A stretch of DNA of 64,000 nt from Roseiarcus sp963776665 (GTDB lineage: Bacteria; Pseudomonadota; Alphaproteobacteria; Rhizobiales; Beijerinckiaceae). Shown in pieces: positions 59,974-64,000 of this stretch. The translations under genes were made by a program, and so were the position numbers. The stretch is taken from contig CAVZNQ010000013.1 of NCBI GenBank assembly GCA_963776665.1, forward strand, positions 310,001 through 374,000, written 5' to 3'. The notes below the pieces were generated by a model. The model did not search any database, had not been told where the DNA came from, and saw nothing but the letters and a program-made list of their open reading frames with translations. How positions within the stretch are numbered: position 1 is the first letter of the stretch; the number at the start of each line of letters is the position of its first letter.

Positions 59974-60744
59974 ATGACGATGAGCGTCCATCAGTATCTC
60001 TGTCTCACCGACAATTACGGCGCCCTCGTCCATGACCCGGCCACCGGAGCGACGGCCGCAATCGACGCGCCGGAAGCTGGGCCGACGCTCGCGGCGCTCA
60101 AGGAGCGCGGCTGGACTCTATCCGACGTCCTCCTCACCCATCATCACGCCGACCACATTCAGGGCGTTCCCGAGCTCAAGGCGAAGTTCCCAAATCTCAA
60201 GGTGTGGGGACCGGCCAAGGATGCGGCGCGCATTCCGTTTCTCGACCAGCGGGTGGCCGAGGGCGACGTCGCACGGGTCGGGGGCCTGTCGGCGCAGGTG
60301 ATCGAGACGCCGGGGCACACGCTCGGGCATATCGCTTATCATTTCGCTGAGAGCGCCACCGCCTTCTGCGGCGATACGCTGTTCTCGCTCGGCTGCGGGC
60401 GGGTGTTCGAGACGCCCTACCCCGTCATGTGGAGTTCGCTCCTGAAACTTGCCGCCCTTCCCGGCGAGACAAAGGTCTATTGCGGCCATGAATATACTCA
60501 GGCGAACGGCCGATTCGCCGTCACCATCGAGCCCGGAAATCCGGCGCTGAAAGCTCGGGTGGAAGAGGTGGCGCGGCTGCGCGCGGCAGGGCGCCCAACC
60601 TTGCCGACGACGATTGCGGCCGAGCTTGCCGCCAATCCGTTCCTGCGCGCGGAGGATCCGGCGGTCCAGGCTGCGGTCGGCATGGCGGGAGCGGATCCAG
60701 GGGCGGTGTTCGCGGAAATCCGCGCGCGGAAGGACCGGTTCTGA
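59974..60744 (+). CDS. gloB: hydroxyacylglutathione hydrolase (glyoxalase II)
   Basis: Metallo-beta-lactamase-fold hydrolase of 256 residues that splits S-D-lactoylglutathione. The metal motif THHHADHIQG, the second ligands in TPGHTLGHIAYH and FCGDTLFSLGCGR, and VYCGHEYTQAN agree with GloB. The ATG at 59974 starts MTMSVHQYLCLTDNYG. It is divergent from the methyltransferase and ends 6 bases before the phaR stop. Confidence 0.94.
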   Translation: MTMSVHQYLCLTDNYGALVHDPATGATAAIDAPEAGPTLAALKERGWTLSDVLLTHHHADHIQGVPELKAKFPNLKVWGPAKDAARIPFLDQRVAEGDVARVGGLSAQVIETPGHTLGHIAYHFAESATAFCGDTLFSLGCGRVFETPYPVMWSSLLKLAALPGETKVYCGHEYTQANGRFAVTIEPGNPALKARVEEVARLRAAGRPTLPTTIAAELAANPFLRAEDPAVQAAVGMAGADPGAVFAEIRARKDRF

Positions 60745-60750
60745 CTCGGT

Positions 60751-61347
60751 TCAGCTTTTCTTGGTCGCGTTGGTCGCGAGCAATTCGAGTTTCTTCTGCA
60801 TGTCGGACAGCTGAGTGCGCAATTCGTCGAGGTCGTCCTCGGAATTCGGCTTTTTCGCCGGCAGTTCCGCCGCCGTCTTTGTGCCGGCGAAAGGCGAGAA
60901 CATCGCCAGCGCCTGATTGAACGCGGCGAAATTCTTCTTGGTCAGTTCCTGCATGGCGGCGAACGAGCCGGCGGAAAACGCGTCCGGGCCGAACATGCGG
61001 CTTGCGGCTTCGCGCATCGCCGGCTGCTCGCCGGAAAAGCGGTCGATCGAGAATTCGAGGTAGCTCGGCAGGATCGCCTGCATGCTGTCGCCATAGAAAC
61101 GGATCAGCTGGCGCAGGAACGTCGTCGGCAGCAGCGACTGGCCCTCTATGCCCTCCTGCTCAAAGATGATCTGGGTGAGAACCGAGCGGGTGATGTCTTC
61201 ATTGGTCTTGGCGTCGTAGACGATGAAATCCTCTCCGCCTTTCACCATCTTCGCCAGGTCCGCCAGGGTCACGTAGGCGCTCGACGCGGTATTGTAGAGC
61301 CGGCGGTTGGCGTATTTCTTGATCGTCGTCGGAGTGGAATCGGCCAT
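60751..61347 (-). CDS. phaR: polyhydroxyalkanoate synthesis repressor PhaR
   Basis: DNA- and PHA-binding repressor of 198 residues. The N-terminal domain KKYANRRLYNTASSAYVTLADLAKMV and the following PHB-accumulation domain (SVLTQIIFEQEGIEGQSLLPTTFLRQLIRFYG) are typical; a Lys/Glu-rich tail follows. In Paracoccus and others it senses free polymer and represses phasin and itself. It is divergent from phaA-phaB. Confidence 0.95.
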   Translation of the reverse strand: MADSTPTTIKKYANRRLYNTASSAYVTLADLAKMVKGGEDFIVYDAKTNEDITRSVLTQIIFEQEGIEGQSLLPTTFLRQLIRFYGDSMQAILPSYLEFSIDRFSGEQPAMREAASRMFGPDAFSAGSFAAMQELTKKNFAAFNQALAMFSPFAGTKTAAELPAKKPNSEDDLDELRTQLSDMQKKLELLATNATKKS

Positions 61348-61428
61348 GACGTTTGCGGGTCCAGGGTGACGCAGGCCCTCGCGGGTTAATGTAGATTAAG
61401 CATTTTTTGCTGCGCGACAAAGGTTTTT

Positions 61429-61439
61429 TTGCGCCGCAG
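61429..61439. promoter_or_regulatory. candidate PhaR site
   Basis: TTGCGCCGCAG is one base from the CTGC-N3-GCAG pattern described for PhaR binding in Paracoccus. It follows a T-rich tract and lies in the phaR/phaA control region, about 80 bases from phaR. Confidence 0.4.
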
Positions 61440-61581
61440 CGCCCGCTGTCGGCTTGACTTCGAGCCCGCTCCCTAAGACGCCCGGCAGCGCCTATATGAT
61501 GGTGGCGCCGTTGACGGGAATTCGTGTACAAGCCATCCGATCAAGGCGTCCTCGCCAAGCTTGTTCGATAGGGAGATTGAC

Positions 61582-62760
61582 ATGCCGGCCTCTGAGATTG
61601 TCATCGCGAGCGCAAAGAGAACCGCCGTGGGCTCGTTCAACGGCGCGTTCGGATCGACGCCGGCCCACGACCTTGGCGCAGTCGCGATAAAAGGCGCGCT
61701 CGAAGCGGCGAAAGTCGATGCGGGCGAGGTCGACGAAGTGATCCTCGGCCAGGTCCTCTCGGCCGCGCAGGGGCAGAATCCGGCCCGACAGGCGGCGATG
61801 AAGGCCGGCGTCCCGCAGGAAAAGACGGCGTTCGGCGTCAATCAACTCTGCGGCAGCGGCCTGCGCGCGGTAGCCCTCGGACTGCAGCAGATCGCCAACG
61901 GCGACGCCCACATCATCGTCGCCGGCGGCCAGGAGTCGATGTCGCTCGCCCCCCACGCGGCCTATCTCCGGAGCGGGACCAAGATGGGGGAATTGAAGCT
62001 CGTCGACACGATGCTCCAGGACGGCCTCATCGACGCCTTTCACGGCTACCACATGGGCAACACCGCGGAGAACATCGCCCGCAAGTGGCAGATCAGCCGC
62101 GAGGATCAGGACCGCTTCGCCGTCGGCTCGCAGAACAAGGCGGAAGCGGCGCAGAAGGCCGGCCGGTTCAAGGATGAAATCGTGCCGTTCACGGTCTCGA
62201 CGCGCAAGGGCGACATCGTCATCGACGCTGACGAATACCCGCGGCACGGCGCGACTTATGACGCGATGGCGAAACTCAAGCCGGCATTTTCCAAAGACGG
62301 ATCGGTCACAGCCGCCAACGCCTCGGGCCTCAACGACGGGGCGGCCGCGCTGGTGGTGATGAGCGCCGCGGAGGCCAAGAAGCGCGGGCTGACGCCGATG
62401 GCGCGCATCGTGTCCTGGGCGACCGCCGGCGTCGATCCCTCGATCATGGGGAGCGGGCCGATTCCGGCCAGCCGCAAGGCGCTGGAAAAGGCCGGCTGGT
62501 CGGTCAAGGACCTCGAACTGGTCGAGGCGAACGAGGCCTTCGCCGCCCAGGCGCTGGCCGTCAACAAGGACCTCGGCTGGGATCCGGCGATCGTCAACGT
62601 AAACGGCGGCGCAATCGCTATCGGCCATCCGATCGGCGCCTCGGGCGCCCGGGTGCTGACGACGCTCCTGCATGAAATGGCGCGCCGAAACGCAAAGAAG
62701 GGCTTGGCCACGCTTTGCATCGGCGGCGGCATGGGCATCGCGATGACCGTCGAACGCTAG
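61582..62760 (+). CDS. phaA: acetyl-CoA acetyltransferase (beta-ketothiolase)
   Basis: Thiolase of 392 residues that condenses two acetyl-CoA to acetoacetyl-CoA, step one of polyhydroxybutyrate synthesis. Acyl-accepting Cys90 is in GVNQLCGSGLRAV, the His in NGGAIAIGHPIGASGAR and the second Cys in ATLCIGGGMGIAM. ATG 61582 has GGGAG six bases ahead. Confidence 0.96.
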   Translation: MPASEIVIASAKRTAVGSFNGAFGSTPAHDLGAVAIKGALEAAKVDAGEVDEVILGQVLSAAQGQNPARQAAMKAGVPQEKTAFGVNQLCGSGLRAVALGLQQIANGDAHIIVAGGQESMSLAPHAAYLRSGTKMGELKLVDTMLQDGLIDAFHGYHMGNTAENIARKWQISREDQDRFAVGSQNKAEAAQKAGRFKDEIVPFTVSTRKGDIVIDADEYPRHGATYDAMAKLKPAFSKDGSVTAANASGLNDGAAALVVMSAAEAKKRGLTPMARIVSWATAGVDPSIMGSGPIPASRKALEKAGWSVKDLELVEANEAFAAQALAVNKDLGWDPAIVNVNGGAIAIGHPIGASGARVLTTLLHEMARRNAKKGLATLCIGGGMGIAMTVER

Positions 62761-62784
62761 AATAAAGCCAGTTTAAAGAGACTG

Positions 62785-62813
62785 GACGCGGGCCCACTTA
62801 AGCGGCCCGCGTC
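62785..62813. terminator. hairpin between phaA and phaB
   Basis: GACGCGGGCC (62785-62794) and GGCCCGCGTC (62804-62813) form a perfect 10-bp stem with a 9-base loop; a smaller CCAGT/ACTGG stem precedes it (62768-62785). The next bases are A-rich, not U-rich, so it is likelier an mRNA processing or stability element than a full terminator. Confidence 0.5.
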
Positions 62814-62836
62814 ACAAAAAAGCTTGGGGAGGAAAC

Positions 62837-63562
62837 ATGGCGAGAGTTGCGGTAGTCACCGGCGGCACGCGCGGCATCGGCGCGGCGGTTTCGAAGGCGC
62901 TCAAGGCGGCCGGATGTCAGGTCGCCGCGACCTATCATTCCAACGACGACGCGGCGGCGAAGTTCAAGGCCGAGACCGGCGTTCACGTCTACAAGTGGAA
63001 CGTCGCCGATTACGACGAATGCGCGGCCGGGCTCGCCAAGGTCGCCGCGGACCTCGGGCCGGTCGACATCCTCGTCAACAACGCCGGCATCACCAAGGAT
63101 GGGATGTTCCACAAGATGACGCCCGACCAGTGGTACGGCGTCATCAACACCAACCTCAATTCGCTCTTCAACATGACGCGACCGGTGTGGGAGGGCATGC
63201 GCGAGCGCAAGTTCGGCCGCGTGATCTGTATCTCGTCGATCAACGGCCAGAAGGGGCAGATGGGGCAGGTCAACTATTCCGCGTCCAAGGCCGGCGATAT
63301 CGGCTTCGTCAAGGCGCTGGCGCAGGAGGGGGCGCGTGCGGGGATCACCGTGAACGCGATCTGCCCGGGCTACATCGCGACCGACATGGTCAAGGCCATG
63401 AATCCCGATGTCGTGGCGAAAAACATCCTTCCCCTGATCCCTGTCGGCCGTCTTGGCGAACCGGAAGATATCGCCCGCTGCGTCGTCTTCATTGCCGCCG
63501 ACGACGCCGGCTTCATCACCGGCGCGACCCTCTCGGCCAATGGCGGGCAGTATCTGGCGTAG
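62837..63562 (+). CDS. phaB: acetoacetyl-CoA reductase
   Basis: Short-chain dehydrogenase of 241 residues that reduces acetoacetyl-CoA to (R)-3-hydroxybutyryl-CoA with NADPH. TGGTRGIGAAVSKAL is the cofactor motif; NNAGITKDGMFHKMTPDQW and the catalytic Ser, Tyr and Lys in ISSINGQKGQMGQVNYSASKAG are present. AGGA precedes the ATG by 3-4 bases. phaC, the synthase, is not in this window. Confidence 0.96.
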   Translation: MARVAVVTGGTRGIGAAVSKALKAAGCQVAATYHSNDDAAAKFKAETGVHVYKWNVADYDECAAGLAKVAADLGPVDILVNNAGITKDGMFHKMTPDQWYGVINTNLNSLFNMTRPVWEGMRERKFGRVICISSINGQKGQMGQVNYSASKAGDIGFVKALAQEGARAGITVNAICPGYIATDMVKAMNPDVVAKNILPLIPVGRLGEPEDIARCVVFIAADDAGFITGATLSANGGQYLA

Positions 63563-63667
63563 GGCCACGCTCAGTCTGCATGCAGTATGGCGCGGAAGAT
63601 CGTCACCGCCGCTGAGCTCCGCGGGCGACGAAATCCGGCGGTCGGGTCCAGCCGGAGCCTTGCGAAT

Positions 63668-64000
63668 TCACGCCGGTTCGCCGCCCGTCCGCGCCGCCGC
63701 ATCGACCGGCGTACCTGCATTCTCGGCTGAATCTTGCGCCATCGCTTCCATCTCGCGTCGCACGCGGACGGCCTGAAGTGTCTCATGAAGCGCGACATCA
63801 GAGGCGGTCACGAAGTCGCCCGCGGCGACGTCGCGCACCAGCTTCACCTGGTTCGCAAGTCCGATTGGCAAGGCCCCAAGTTTCCGGCTGCGCGCGGCTG
63901 GAATGAGCTTGGCATAGACGGCATGACCACCCTCTCCGTCGAGAGTCTCGCCGGGCTTCAAGGCGCGCTTGGCGACGGCGACCGCATCGCCGCGCCATTC
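63668..64000 (-). CDS. C-terminal part of a SAF-domain oxidoreductase-like protein (partial)
   Basis: The frame enters from the right edge and ends at 63668, giving 110 residues. The sequence AVAVAKRALKPGETLDGEGGHAVYAKLIPA and NQVKLVRDVAAGDFVTASDVAL is a SAF domain like the one at the C-terminus of the homoserine-dehydrogenase-like NAD(P) oxidoreductases of alphaproteobacteria. The start and the NAD domain lie outside the window. A TTG at 63961 is not a real start, because the SAF domain already runs through it. Confidence 0.75.
   Translation of the reverse strand, partial: EWRGDAVAVAKRALKPGETLDGEGGHAVYAKLIPAARSRKLGALPIGLANQVKLVRDVAAGDFVTASDVALHETLQAVRVRREMEAMAQDSAENAGTPVDAAARTGGEPA

Noticed and set aside
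1..64000. tRNA, rRNA, prophage or insertion-sequence genes
   Set aside because: No cloverleaf-like segments, transposase or phage proteins were recognised in either strand.

Overview
The window is chromosomal DNA from a GC-rich alphaproteobacterium, most likely order Hyphomicrobiales (Rhizobiales). The inference rests on several blocks: ppsR-maf-aroE-coaE-dnaQ-secB next to hemJ-rho, mnmE-mnmG-rsmG-parA-parB with exact parS sites, fabA-fabB-fabI, phaR/phaAB, a flp/cpa (Tad) pilus operon, and small families such as DUF1491. A genus cannot be fixed from sequence reading alone. Most genes are housekeeping; there is no prophage, insertion sequence, rRNA, tRNA or CRISPR array that I can see.

Layout. 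0-4.2 kb: trxA, then a tightly overlapped MarR / response regulator / histidine kinase operon divergent from ilvE, with a palindromic operator over the ilvE -35 box. 4.6-7.7 kb: a frameshifted YdeI-like gene and a UvrD/PcrA helicase. 7.7-17 kb: a leftward Tad pilus operon (flp, cpaA, cpaB, cpaC, cpaD, cpaE, cpaF, tadB, tadC) bordered by a palindromic repeat element. 17.3-25.2 kb: small envelope genes, sufE, fabA-fabB-fabI, a lytic transglycosylase and secB. 25.2-31.3 kb: the conserved origin neighbourhood; the 421-bp gap between ppsR and hemJ (28919-29339) is the best candidate for the chromosomal replication origin and carries a perfect TTAA-N7-TTAA box. 31.4-34.9 kb: chorismate mutase, hisC-like aminotransferase, tyrA and a ChaC-like gene in one overlapping operon. 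34.9-49.9 kb: plsC, ftsX-ftsE, a broken DUF3426-type gene, hpt, an aminopeptidase P, a VOC/WYL divergent pair, pgi, an ABC-F ATPase, an M20 amidohydrolase, metW-metX and leuB. 50-57.7 kb: holA, a small cysteine-rich secreted protein, parB, parA, rsmG, mnmG, mnmE, with two exact parS sites and a five-copy 21-bp tandem repeat. 57.7-64 kb: a secreted protein, gpmA, a methyltransferase, gloB, phaR divergent from phaA-phaB, and the C-terminal end of a SAF-domain oxidoreductase-like protein that runs off the window.

How it works together: the origin, the ParABS segregation system and the tRNA/rRNA modification genes form the replication/segregation core; around it sit lipid (fab, plsC, pha), amino-acid (ilvE, leuB, met, aro/tyr) and cell-division (ftsEX) functions. 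The points most worth checking are the predicted oriC, the iteron-like 21-bp array beside parS, a REP-like doublet that splits parA from parB, the duplicated six-cysteine secreted protein, and two probable frameshifted genes.
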